From the NCBI GenBank assembly GCA_030609325.1, contig JAUWCL010000001.1, positions 104,746 through 168,745 of the forward strand: a stretch of DNA of 64,000 nucleotides, given 5' to 3'. This document shows, piece by piece, positions 30,361 to 39,531 of this stretch. Numbering within the stretch: the stretch's first letter is position 1; each line of letters begins with the position of its first letter. The position numbers and the translations under genes were made by a program. Under the pieces are notes generated by a model, which was given only the letters and a program-made list of their open reading frames with translations, made no database searches and was not told the origin of the DNA. Origin of the DNA: Candidatus Krumholzibacteriota bacterium. Lineage in GTDB: Bacteria > Krumholzibacteriota > Krumholzibacteriia > Krumholzibacteriales > Krumholzibacteriaceae.

Positions 30361-31635
30361 CTATTCCCTGCTGCGCCTTGTCCCTCTTATCGCGCAGAAC
30401 TCCCCGCACATCGTGCAGAGGTTCTCCGAACCGGCTGGGCTCGCGTCGAACATCTCCCTCGCCCTGGCCGGATCGATGCTCGAATCGAGCACCGTCTCCC
30501 AGTCGAGCTCCGCCCTCGCACGGGATATCTTGCGGTCCCAGTCACTCGCCCCGTGCACACCCTTGGCGATGTCTCCGGCGTGGGCGGCTATTCTCGTGCT
30601 GATCACCCCGTCGCGGACGTCGGCGACCGAAGGGAGCCTGAGGTGCTCGGCGGGGGTGACGTAGCATAGGAAGTCCGCGCCGTGCCAGGCGGCCACCGCT
30701 CCGCCGATCGCCGCGGTGATGTGATCGTATCCCGGCGCGACGTCCGTCACGAGCGGGCCGAGGACGTAGAACGGCGCGCCCCCGCAGACCTTCTTCTGCA
30801 GGATCATGTTCGACGGGATCTCGTGTATCGGCACGTGGCCCGGGCCCTCGACGAACACGCTGACTCCGGCCTTCCTCGCCCTGTCGACCAGCTCCCCTAT
30901 GACAAGGAGTTCGCCGACCTGCGGCCGGTCGGTCGAGTCGGCTATCGCGCCTGGACGCAGCCCGTCGCCGAGGCTCAGTGCAAAATCGTACTGATGGGCG
31001 ATCTCGAGGAGCTCGTCGAAATACTCGTAGTACGGGTTTTCCCTGCCGTTCTTCACGATCCACTGGAGGAGGAAGCACCCCCCGCGGCTGACGACGCCGG
31101 CCGTCCTGCTCCCGGCGACCTCTCCTGTGAATCTGCGCACGAGGCCGCAGTGGATCGTCATGAAATCGACGCCGTCCTTCGCCTGCCGTTCGACGACGCC
31201 GAGGAAATCCTCCTTCGTGCAGTCGGCGATCTCCCCACCCCTCTTAATCACCTCTACGACCGCCTGGTATATCGGTACAGTACCCACGGGCACAGTGCAT
31301 CTGTCGAGTATGGATCGCCTGATCGCGTCGATGTCTCCTCCCGTCGAGAGGTCCATCAGCGCGTCGGCCCCCGCGTCGACAGCAACGTCGAGCTTCTGCA
31401 GCTCGATCCCCGGATCGTCGTGGTCGGGACTCGTGCCGATATTGGCATTAACCTTCGTGCTCAGGCCTTCCCCGATCCCTATCACCCGGCTGTGAGCGCG
31501 CGCATACCCGGTGATCACGGCCCTGCCGTCGGCGACGAGGGCCCTGAGTCTTTCGGTGTCGATCCCTTCGAACTGCGCGACTTCCTTCAGCGCGGAGCTT
31601 GTCTCGCCCGCCCTGGCCTTTTCGATTTCCGTCAA
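30361..31635 (-). CDS. thiC: Phosphomethylpyrimidine synthase ThiC
   Basis: 424 aa; DLSTGGDIDAIR, MTIHCGLVRRF, SRGGCFLLQWI, EGPGHVPIHEI, C-terminal CTMCGEFCAI Fe-S motif. Confidence 0.96.
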   Translation of the reverse strand: MTEIEKARAGETSSALKEVAQFEGIDTERLRALVADGRAVITGYARAHSRVIGIGEGLSTKVNANIGTSPDHDDPGIELQKLDVAVDAGADALMDLSTGGDIDAIRRSILDRCTVPVGTVPIYQAVVEVIKRGGEIADCTKEDFLGVVERQAKDGVDFMTIHCGLVRRFTGEVAGSRTAGVVSRGGCFLLQWIVKNGRENPYYEYFDELLEIAHQYDFALSLGDGLRPGAIADSTDRPQVGELLVIGELVDRARKAGVSVFVEGPGHVPIHEIPSNMILQKKVCGGAPFYVLGPLVTDVAPGYDHITAAIGGAVAAWHGADFLCYVTPAEHLRLPSVADVRDGVISTRIAAHAGDIAKGVHGASDWDRKISRARAELDWETVLDSSIDPARAREMFDASPAGSENLCTMCGEFCAIRGTRRSRE

Positions 31636-31728
31636 GCGGAGCCTCCTCTCTTTATCCGTTCAATGGCATTTAATTATAATCGACAGGTCCCGCCCTTGCT
31701 ACCCCGATTTTACGGATTTTACGGATGG

Positions 31729-33492
31729 TCAGAAGTTCTCGATGAGCGAGATGTGGATGAGCATACCATCGAGGGCGATCCTGTCCCCCATGCCGAAACT
31801 CAGCGCCACGGTGCCCAGCTTCGAGGAGGACATCATGCCGAACCCGAGCCCGTCGCGGAAGTCCCAGCCGATGTCCCTCCTGTAGCAGGCCCCCGCGTCG
31901 TAGAAGAGGAATATCCTCGACGCGCCGCCGAACCTGTACTCGAGGTTGGCCCAGGCTATCTTCTCGCCGCGGAACTGGTTCTCCCTGTAGCCCCTCAGGC
32001 TCCTCACCCCTCCCAGCGGATAGGTCTCGGCCGCCTTTACGTCGCCGGTCGAGAAGACGCCCTCCGAGACGAGCCTCATGAAGATCGACTGCCTCGTGAA
32101 AGCAGGAATCTCGACGTCTCCCTCGAAACGGTAGAGAAGCTGCCTGTCGCTGTCTGTACCGCCGGCGGCGTATTCCTTCCTCAGGGCACCCTCGACCCTG
32201 AGGACGAGTGCGGCCCGCCCCGGCGGCCAGAGCGTCCTGATGCCTGCCCTGAACCTGTGCCTGACGCTCCTGTCGAAAAGGAGATCGTTCTGCGGGACGT
32301 TGTTGTCCCAGGTGTAGCCGGCGAGCAGCTCGCTGCCGGGCCCGGCGTCGAGGCTCATGTCAAAGCCGACCAGCGTGTAGTCGTACAGGGTATCGTAGAC
32401 ATCCTGTCTCAGCTCCGCGTCAAATCCCATGGGCAGGGAGAAGAAGAAATCCTCCGAGTACCTGAACTGCAGCGTCCGATAACTCACACCGTCATTGAGC
32501 CACCTGAAATCGACGTCCCTGCCGCTGCCACCTATGTTTCTCAGCGTGATATCGACCGATCCGTTGGTGATGTAACCTTCCTTTTCCTTCTTCGCGAAGC
32601 CGAAGATCCCCTGTATCGAATTACACCGTTTGGCCTCCTCGACCGGGATCCTCACATCGACCCTGCCGGGGCCGAGCCTGCGGACCTCGACCTGCCCCAC
32701 ACCGGCGAAGAGGCCCGAGACAGAGAGGTAGCGCTGTGCGCGCGGCAGTTTCTCCTCGTCGAAACGCTCCCCCGTCACGAGCCTCGACGTCCTCAGTGCC
32801 AGCGACGTATCTGTCTTCGTTAAGCCGTCGAAGACAACCGTCTCGATAATCGACTCCTCCCCCCCGTATACGGCGAAGGTCAGGTCCACGGCGTTCGTCT
32901 CCGAGTCGTATTCGAACCCGGTCATCCAGACCTGCGCATAGGGGTATCCCGAACGGTTGAGCTCCTCGAGGAGACCGGTCATCGAACTCTCGAGCGCCAC
33001 CGGGTCGAACCATGCCCCGGCAGAGACGCCGAGCCTGCCGGCGAGCTCCTCCCCGGGGATGACCTCGGATCCGCTGATCGTCACCTTGCCCGTCTTCGCC
33101 CGGCTTCCCTCGGAGATCAACAGCGTGATCTCCACCGCCTCTCCCCTCATCGTCGTGTCGACGGCTGCACGAGCACCGAGAAGGCCGGCGGTGAAGCAGA
33201 GGGAATCTATCCGTCCAAGCTCCAGATCAACGAGTGAATCGCTCAGCTGCTCGCCCGCACGGAGGTGACTGCCGCGTTCGATAGCGCCGGCGTCGAGAAG
33301 GTCCAGCCCCTCCCATTGCACCTTCGATATCCACGGACGGCCTGTCCCGAGGGTATCGCCGACCTCCCGGGCGGGAGCGGGGCTGCCCGCCTCAGACACA
33401 CCTCCCCACGGGGCGGAGAGGACCGCCGTGACGATCAGCGCGGCCGCCAGGGCCGCGCTAGAAGTAAGCGCGGCTCTCCAGCTTGAAAGCAT
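31729..33492 (-). CDS. BamA/TamA-family outer-membrane surface antigen (POTRA + Omp85 barrel)
   Basis: 587 aa; POTRA-like repeats then barrel with YPLGGVRSLRGYRENQFRG and a C-terminal F. Confidence 0.85.
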   Translation of the reverse strand: MLSSWRAALTSSAALAAALIVTAVLSAPWGGVSEAGSPAPAREVGDTLGTGRPWISKVQWEGLDLLDAGAIERGSHLRAGEQLSDSLVDLELGRIDSLCFTAGLLGARAAVDTTMRGEAVEITLLISEGSRAKTGKVTISGSEVIPGEELAGRLGVSAGAWFDPVALESSMTGLLEELNRSGYPYAQVWMTGFEYDSETNAVDLTFAVYGGEESIIETVVFDGLTKTDTSLALRTSRLVTGERFDEEKLPRAQRYLSVSGLFAGVGQVEVRRLGPGRVDVRIPVEEAKRCNSIQGIFGFAKKEKEGYITNGSVDITLRNIGGSGRDVDFRWLNDGVSYRTLQFRYSEDFFFSLPMGFDAELRQDVYDTLYDYTLVGFDMSLDAGPGSELLAGYTWDNNVPQNDLLFDRSVRHRFRAGIRTLWPPGRAALVLRVEGALRKEYAAGGTDSDRQLLYRFEGDVEIPAFTRQSIFMRLVSEGVFSTGDVKAAETYPLGGVRSLRGYRENQFRGEKIAWANLEYRFGGASRIFLFYDAGACYRRDIGWDFRDGLGFGMMSSSKLGTVALSFGMGDRIALDGMLIHISLIENF

Positions 33493-36400
33493 GGACTGTC
33501 CTTACCTCTCCGCTGAAATCCTTTTCCCTGTGCCCGTTGTAATTTATTCCGAAACTGATGAACTTCGTGAACCTATACTGCCCCACGACGTTCCAGTCCT
33601 CCCTCAGTCCCTGCTCGAGGAAGAAGAGGGGCTTGCCATCGCTCGACTTCTCGTCGGTCCAGGTGAGTTTGAGCAGGGCGTTGAGATGGATCTTCGTCCC
33701 TATGGAAGCGTCGAACGACGGCGTGACGAATATCGAGACCTGCTCCGCCAGCGATACGGCGTCCTTCCTGTTCTCCGCTCCCCCATCGATGGCAAGCTTG
33801 ACCGACGGCCTCAGCTTCCACGCGAGTCTCGTCGAGCCCCGCAGGCTCTCGACCCTGTACATCTGGCCCGCCGCACCCGACACCATGCGCGAGCTCAGCG
33901 AGGTCTGTCCCTGGAATGTCAGCGTCAGCGATCTGGCAGGAATCAACTCGAACCTCCCCTGGATCTCCCTCGTGTATCTCTCGACCGAGACGTCCTCGCT
34001 GCGGTTGTCCTCCTCGTCCTCCCTGAAGAAGATCAGCCTGATGTTGTACCCTTTCACGTCCCCGAGGAATCCCCACTCGGTCCTGAAACTGTTCTTCCCG
34101 TAGAGCGTCCATTCGTCCCTCTGCAGGAGGGACGGATCGAGCAGATAGAGCCTCGCCAGCTCATCGGTTCGCGACCTCTCTACGACCGAGAAGAAGTTGT
34201 CGACCGATACGTTCCTACTGATCCAACGCCACATGCCGGTATCGGACGACGGTGTGAGCGACAGGCCGCGGACGCCGCTGCCGATGCTGAGCCTCCATGA
34301 GAGCTCTACCGTGCGGACGGGGACCGCGTCCTCGGCGGGAAGAAAGATGACCATGTAATCCCCTCTGTTCTGCCCGACCTCGTTTCCCTCCTCGTCGTAG
34401 TCGCCCTGGTTCTCGCCGACGTATACGACCGCCTTCTCGAGTCTCCTGTCGACTCCCGAGCTGATCCTGTAGCTCACGTCGTTCGTGACGGCGCCGGTCC
34501 ACCAGGCGTCCCTGTACCTCAGCCTTCCGAGGTCGTGCCTCCCCGAAGCTCCCGTATCCCTGTACTTCGTGTTCCTCCTGCTCGCGATCACCTCTACTAT
34601 CGCCTCGCCCGAGCTGTATCCTCCATCGAGCCTGATCTCGTCGTTCTCTCTCGCCCTGAACCATCCGCCCCCCCCGGCCTCCATCCTGTCGGTGTTCCTC
34701 ATAGTGTACGACAATGTCCCCCTGAAACTTCCCGCCTTCCTCTTCGAGAGCGAGAAGATGTTCTGGTAGTAAAACCTGCCCGTATCGGGGGCGTCCGCAT
34801 TGAACGACCTGTACCTCTCGGTGTCGAAAACGACCCGCGGCAGGAGCTCCCAGAAGCCGAACGCACCCTCGGCGTGCAGACAGCGCCTGTCGCGGCCGAG
34901 GTCGTTCTTCGAATCGTACCCGGCCGCCTCGATCCCGCGGTCGGCCTTGTCCCCGAGCGCGAGGGACGCCTCGGTCTTCCGCGCCCCCGGACCACCCGTC
35001 CTCTGCAGCCTGTTGTAGCTTCCACCGAGCTTCCAGAGCTTCTCCCCCTCCCAGGTCAGGGTGAGGCCCGAAATCTTCTCCGTCCCCTCGAGCGGCACGT
35101 CGGTCAGGTTCCAGTTCCTGTAGAAATAGGCGTCCCTCACCTTGTCGGGCGCGCGGAACCTCTCCTCGAGAGATGAATACCCGGCGAGCAGCGACAGCCT
35201 GCTCGCGCCGACCGCCTGGTTCTTCATCCCGCCGCTGAATCTCAGCGCTCCGCCCCGATTGTCCTCGTCTCCTGCGCCCGAGAGGACGTTGGCGTCAAAG
35301 AGCGACAGGTTTCCCTCGGCCGAGAGAAAGAGGCTCCCCTTCGCCGCGTCGAATCCGAGGGAGAAGACCTCCTTGCGCTCCGGCAGCAGAAGCGGCTTTC
35401 CGACGAGGTGGGTTCCCTCACCTGCTCCGTTGTACCTGTATTTGATCCCGCCGCGTCTCGTGAATCCATCAGTGACGTAGTCGCCCTTCCCCTCTCCGGC
35501 ATCGAAAAAGTCGACGAGGAAGTCGCCCCCCTCCTCGACGAACTCAAAATGCTCGGGGACCGTATCGGCAGGGACGAGGATGTAGGCGTCGAGTACGTCC
35601 TCGACCGGCATGATGCCGGGGGCCACCGCCTTCGAAGGATCGTCGCCGGCCCCGGCGAGGATGTCCCTCTCCTCGTCAGTCATCACACCGCGCACCGGGT
35701 CGTCGGGATCGTCCGATTCCCTGAAGTAGAATCCCTTAAGCGTCGCCGCGCCTCCGGCCAACGGCGACGTCCAGCCGCCTGTCAGAGTCGTCCTGCCGTA
35801 TCCGTCCTCACCGCTCTGGTAATCGACGACGATCTCCGAGTCGGATGTTATCGTCACCCGCTCCGTAAAGGTAATCGTCCCCCTGCCGTAGTCTATGACA
35901 TAGTGGTTCTCCGCGCCGCGCCGCATCCGGCGGCCGTCGAGGTAGACGACCTCGGTTCCCGGCAGGATGATGACCCCGTTGAAGCGCCTCGCGTCGAGGA
36001 GCTCGTACGGCCCCTGGACCCCCTCTGTCCCGAAGAACCTCGCCGTCTTAAACCTGCCCTTCGTGATACCGCCTCCGGCGAAGAGCTCCTGGTTCCATGC
36101 GTTCACCTTCACCGAGGCGCCCCTCAGCTCCCGCTCGAATCTCGAGAAGCTCGACCAGTCCTGCCCGCCGGCGAAATCGCCGAAGTTCGTCTCGGTATGC
36201 CTGCTCCTGACCTGCACGGCGACCTTGTCGAGATGCTTCAGCTCCTCCGTGTTCCCCTGCGGCTGAACGGGAAGGTTGTCGTCGGTAAGATATGCCCTCA
36301 CCTCGAGGTCCTTCGCCAGCTTTCCCATCATCGTCACCTTGAGGCTCTGGTCTATCCCGAGGTCCTTACCCGAGCCGACCGAGAATCCCACCGTCTTGTT

Positions 36401-36868
36401 GCCGGAGAGCCTCAGCCTGTACGGGCTGGCCGCCTTATCCTTCCCCGGCTCCGTCGAGGAGAGAGCCGGCATGGTGACCTGGTGCCGGGGCGCCTCACCG
36501 GGGAATCTCGAAGCGAATACCGGGGCGAAGGCGAAAGGGTACCTCTTCCACCGGACGTCCAGTATCTCGCCGCCGACCGGGCGCTCGACGAGTATCAGCG
36601 TACCCTTGAGTATGTTTATCCTGTAATCCGTTTCCCTCTGAAGGGGCAGGCCGTCGAGGACGACCGAGTCGCTCCCGGCGATGATGAACGACACGCCGAG
36701 ATCGATACGGGTCTCGCCCTCCGAGAGCGCGATCCTCCTCGACTCGACGTAATGGTCCCGCACTGGCGCCATCACGCGGAGGTTCTCTCCCTCACCGGCC
36801 TCGAGCAGTCCGGCGGCCAGGATCGTAAGGAGAGCGGCTGCCTGGAGTCGAAAGGAGATCATGGTCAT
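33458..36868 (-). CDS. Very large predicted outer-membrane beta-barrel protein (possibly SprA-like)
   Basis: 1136 aa with signal-like N-terminus, repeated amphipathic beta-strand patterning and terminal aromatic residue (ESRAYF). Confidence 0.6.
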   Translation of the reverse strand: MTMISFRLQAAALLTILAAGLLEAGEGENLRVMAPVRDHYVESRRIALSEGETRIDLGVSFIIAGSDSVVLDGLPLQRETDYRINILKGTLILVERPVGGEILDVRWKRYPFAFAPVFASRFPGEAPRHQVTMPALSSTEPGKDKAASPYRLRLSGNKTVGFSVGSGKDLGIDQSLKVTMMGKLAKDLEVRAYLTDDNLPVQPQGNTEELKHLDKVAVQVRSRHTETNFGDFAGGQDWSSFSRFERELRGASVKVNAWNQELFAGGGITKGRFKTARFFGTEGVQGPYELLDARRFNGVIILPGTEVVYLDGRRMRRGAENHYVIDYGRGTITFTERVTITSDSEIVVDYQSGEDGYGRTTLTGGWTSPLAGGAATLKGFYFRESDDPDDPVRGVMTDEERDILAGAGDDPSKAVAPGIMPVEDVLDAYILVPADTVPEHFEFVEEGGDFLVDFFDAGEGKGDYVTDGFTRRGGIKYRYNGAGEGTHLVGKPLLLPERKEVFSLGFDAAKGSLFLSAEGNLSLFDANVLSGAGDEDNRGGALRFSGGMKNQAVGASRLSLLAGYSSLEERFRAPDKVRDAYFYRNWNLTDVPLEGTEKISGLTLTWEGEKLWKLGGSYNRLQRTGGPGARKTEASLALGDKADRGIEAAGYDSKNDLGRDRRCLHAEGAFGFWELLPRVVFDTERYRSFNADAPDTGRFYYQNIFSLSKRKAGSFRGTLSYTMRNTDRMEAGGGGWFRARENDEIRLDGGYSSGEAIVEVIASRRNTKYRDTGASGRHDLGRLRYRDAWWTGAVTNDVSYRISSGVDRRLEKAVVYVGENQGDYDEEGNEVGQNRGDYMVIFLPAEDAVPVRTVELSWRLSIGSGVRGLSLTPSSDTGMWRWISRNVSVDNFFSVVERSRTDELARLYLLDPSLLQRDEWTLYGKNSFRTEWGFLGDVKGYNIRLIFFREDEEDNRSEDVSVERYTREIQGRFELIPARSLTLTFQGQTSLSSRMVSGAAGQMYRVESLRGSTRLAWKLRPSVKLAIDGGAENRKDAVSLAEQVSIFVTPSFDASIGTKIHLNALLKLTWTDEKSSDGKPLFFLEQGLREDWNVVGQYRFTKFISFGINYNGHREKDFSGEVRTVHAFKLESRAYF

Positions 36869-37812
36869 TTACCGGGGTAGTCGAGTCGGTACACGAGGAT
36901 CGACCTCGTCTTCAGGTCGGCGATGTACAGGCGGTAGTCCCACGAGGCCGCAACGGCGGAGGGCCTGATCTCCTCTCCCCCGCCTATCGTCAGCACGTGA
37001 GCGAGAGAGGGCGTGAAAGCGTAGACGAGACCCGTTCCCGGATCGGCGACGAATAGATAGCCGTCGAGCCCGCCGCACACATATCGCGGGGATTTCATCT
37101 CCCCTCCGCCGGAGAGGGCGGCATAACCTTCGAAGCCTCCCGCGCCGCCGAGGATCTGTACGCGCGAGTTCCCGAACTCTGCCACCGCGATCCTCTCGTC
37201 GCCGAAAAGGGCCGCCTTCACCGGCTTCTCGAAGCTTCCATCGGCCCAGCCGTACTCGCCCGTCCTTATCTCCACATCGAGGAGAGGCGACCATACCGTT
37301 ATCTCGTGATTCTCGATGTCGGTCGTCAGCAGCCTTCCGCCTGCGCTGCTAGTGAGGGAAGCGGGCCTCATCCGCTCGAAGAGCGAGAAGTCGAGGAGCA
37401 CGTCGAGCCACGCCCCCTTGTATTCGTACCTCAGCATCCTGTTTCCTGCGTAATCGAGGACGTACACGAACGTGCCGTGCGCGGCCACGTCTATCGGATA
37501 GAACCCCGCGTCAAGACCGGGCACCTCGAACTCGAGAGAGGCGCCGTCCTGCGAATACCTGTATACCTTTCCCGCCATCGCATCGGCGACGAGGACGAAT
37601 CCCCTGTCGTCAACGGCGAGCCCGAGGGGTTCCCTAAGCTCTCCGGCGCCGAGGACGATGTCGAGCCGTTCGGCCCGGAGAACATCTTCGGTGACGGTCG
37701 ATGTGGAATCCTCCTGCGCATGCAGACCCACCGGGAAGACGGCGATGCACAGCAGAATGCTTATGAGAATAGATGGGATTTTCATCTCGTCAGAACGGCC
37801 TGTTGACCGCAA
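36865..37812 (-). CDS. NHL-repeat beta-propeller lipoprotein/exported protein
   Basis: 315 aa; LREPLGLAVDDRGFVLVADAMAGKVYRYS-type repeats. Confidence 0.75.
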   Translation of the reverse strand: MRSTGRSDEMKIPSILISILLCIAVFPVGLHAQEDSTSTVTEDVLRAERLDIVLGAGELREPLGLAVDDRGFVLVADAMAGKVYRYSQDGASLEFEVPGLDAGFYPIDVAAHGTFVYVLDYAGNRMLRYEYKGAWLDVLLDFSLFERMRPASLTSSAGGRLLTTDIENHEITVWSPLLDVEIRTGEYGWADGSFEKPVKAALFGDERIAVAEFGNSRVQILGGAGGFEGYAALSGGGEMKSPRYVCGGLDGYLFVADPGTGLVYAFTPSLAHVLTIGGGEEIRPSAVAASWDYRLYIADLKTRSILVYRLDYPGK

Positions 37813-38581
37813 AGTAGAATCCGCCGGGCCTCGGTCCCACCTCGAACCTTACGGGAATGTTCGACGAGGTGTCGACGTCATTCGTCGACCTCCTGGCGAT
37901 GTATACCGCGTCGACGGAGCTGACGACCCTGAGCGCGAAGAGATAAAAGGCCGCGTAGAGGGCGTTGCGACCGGCATTCTCGCTGTCGCCCCTGAGAGTG
38001 TTGAAGTTGTGCTGGGCGTCGGTCGACGTCCACCTCCATGCCATCTCCGACGAGACGTAGTTCTCGAGGTAGTAGGCGTCCATCGCGGTCTGGTCGGGGT
38101 AGTACAGGTCGCGGGCCTCTCGCCTGACGTATTCATTGTATCCTCCGGGGCCGTCGCTGCTGATCCACCTGCCCACGTTCTCGTAATAGCCCTGATCGTG
38201 TCCCGTCCCGCCGACTCCGGCGTAGGCCGCCGCATAATCTATATACGCGCTCTCTTTTGAGCTCGACCTCCACAGCGACGTACCTAGGGTTATCCACCCG
38301 GCGGTTTCGAGGGTCCAGTAAACGTAAGCTCTTGTCTTACTCCCCATGCGGTACTGGCCGAGGCCTGGGAGCAGGAAGCTCAGGCCGCCCTCCTTCGCGG
38401 GGGAATACGTGCCCACCGCGATAGTTCCCGTCTCGTCCTGCGCGAATCCCTCCGACGCGAGATGCCAGGCGTATCCTCCCGCGGGCGCGTCCGACGGGAG
38501 CCGGGTCGAGAACGGCTTCGCCGCCATCGCTCCGTGGGAGGCTGTCACGATTACGAGCAGAAATACTGTCAGCTTTCTCAT
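37790..38581 (-). CDS. Exported membrane protein, DUF5683-like
   Basis: 263 aa; LSFLLPGLGQYRMGSKTRAYVYWTLETAGWITLGTSLWRSSSKESAYIDYAA, a DUF5683-type pattern. Confidence 0.65.
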   Translation of the reverse strand: MRKLTVFLLVIVTASHGAMAAKPFSTRLPSDAPAGGYAWHLASEGFAQDETGTIAVGTYSPAKEGGLSFLLPGLGQYRMGSKTRAYVYWTLETAGWITLGTSLWRSSSKESAYIDYAAAYAGVGGTGHDQGYYENVGRWISSDGPGGYNEYVRREARDLYYPDQTAMDAYYLENYVSSEMAWRWTSTDAQHNFNTLRGDSENAGRNALYAAFYLFALRVVSSVDAVYIARRSTNDVDTSSNIPVRFEVGPRPGGFYFAVNRPF

Positions 38582-38591
38582 GATCCTCCCC

Positions 38592-39515
38592 CTAGAAACG
38601 ATAGCTCAGCCCGATAGACGACGATTCGAAGCCCGGCCTGAAGTCGAGAGTCCATCCGCCGTCGTCGTAATCGCCCCTGTTGTAACGGTAAGCCAGCCAT
38701 CCGGCGTCGAGCATCGAGACGACATGGTTGATGATAAGGGCCATCACGTATCGGTCCGCCCTGAGGAGATAGTCGTCGCTCTCCGTGCGCATCGCCCAGT
38801 AGGCGGTCCTGTTCGGGGTCCACGGCTCGAAATCGTCGTAGTTCCCGTTCCAGTCGTCCCATCCGAATGAGAAGGCGTCGTATTTGCCCATGTTCTCGTA
38901 ATATTCCTCGCGATCGAGATGTCGCGGTATGTAAACGAAGTAGTCGGCGCTACCCTTACCTTCCTCGTTGTACTGCTCCCAGCTGTCGCAGCCTTCGGGC
39001 CCGAGTCCGGTGCAGTATGGATGCTGCAGAAGGAACCTCTCCTCGCTCCAGTGCTCGTCGCCGAACATCTCGTATTCGGTCTTCACTTCCTTGCCCTTGT
39101 CGTAGTTATCCCGGTAAGAGTACCAGAAAAATATTTCCATACCCAGGAAGACCGGGACCCTTAGGTAGTGGGAGACCTTCTTCGAGCCGGTAGCCACGTA
39201 GAGCTCTCCCATTCCGGGAAGGACGGCCGAGGCGATCACTGCGGCGGCAATGTTTCTCTTCGGCCTCGCCGATACGAACGAGCCCGCTTCCTGGAAGCCG
39301 GCTCTCTGCGCTTCGAGCTCCTCGCGCGTGACGATCGGCGTCTCGAGCTTCCTGCCGGTCAGCCTCAGCGTCTCGTTCATCCTGTAACGCTCGAGGTCGA
39401 ATGTCTTGCCGCCGGTCTCTTTTGCGGCGGCTGCGTGCGTGGTTGGAGCGGCGGAGACCTGTATAGCGAGGCCCGTGAGAAGCAGCGCAAGCAAGCAGCT
39501 GACGACAAAACGCAT
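38592..39515 (-). CDS. Exported membrane protein, DUF5683-like (paralogue of preceding gene)
   Basis: 307 aa; AAVIASAVLPGMGELYVATGSKKVSHYLRVPVFLGMEIFFWYSY; same layout as 37790-38581. Confidence 0.6.
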   Translation of the reverse strand: MRFVVSCLLALLLTGLAIQVSAAPTTHAAAAKETGGKTFDLERYRMNETLRLTGRKLETPIVTREELEAQRAGFQEAGSFVSARPKRNIAAAVIASAVLPGMGELYVATGSKKVSHYLRVPVFLGMEIFFWYSYRDNYDKGKEVKTEYEMFGDEHWSEERFLLQHPYCTGLGPEGCDSWEQYNEEGKGSADYFVYIPRHLDREEYYENMGKYDAFSFGWDDWNGNYDDFEPWTPNRTAYWAMRTESDDYLLRADRYVMALIINHVVSMLDAGWLAYRYNRGDYDDGGWTLDFRPGFESSSIGLSYRF

Positions 39516-39531
39516 CGATATCCTCCGGTTG

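Noticed and set aside
31709-31727. Tandem GATTTTACG-GATTTTACG next to the Omp85 stop codon
   Set aside because: Only two 9-bp copies in a short intergenic spacer; not distinguishable from chance.
31636-31728. Possible TPP riboswitch upstream of thiC
   Set aside because: The ~90-bp intergenic region shows no CUGAGA/ACYUGA-type TPP consensus and is too short for it plus a promoter.
30682-32823. 713-aa plus-strand ORF opposite thiC and the Omp85 gene
   Set aside because: Antisense artefact spanning two convincing minus-strand genes and their intergenic gap.
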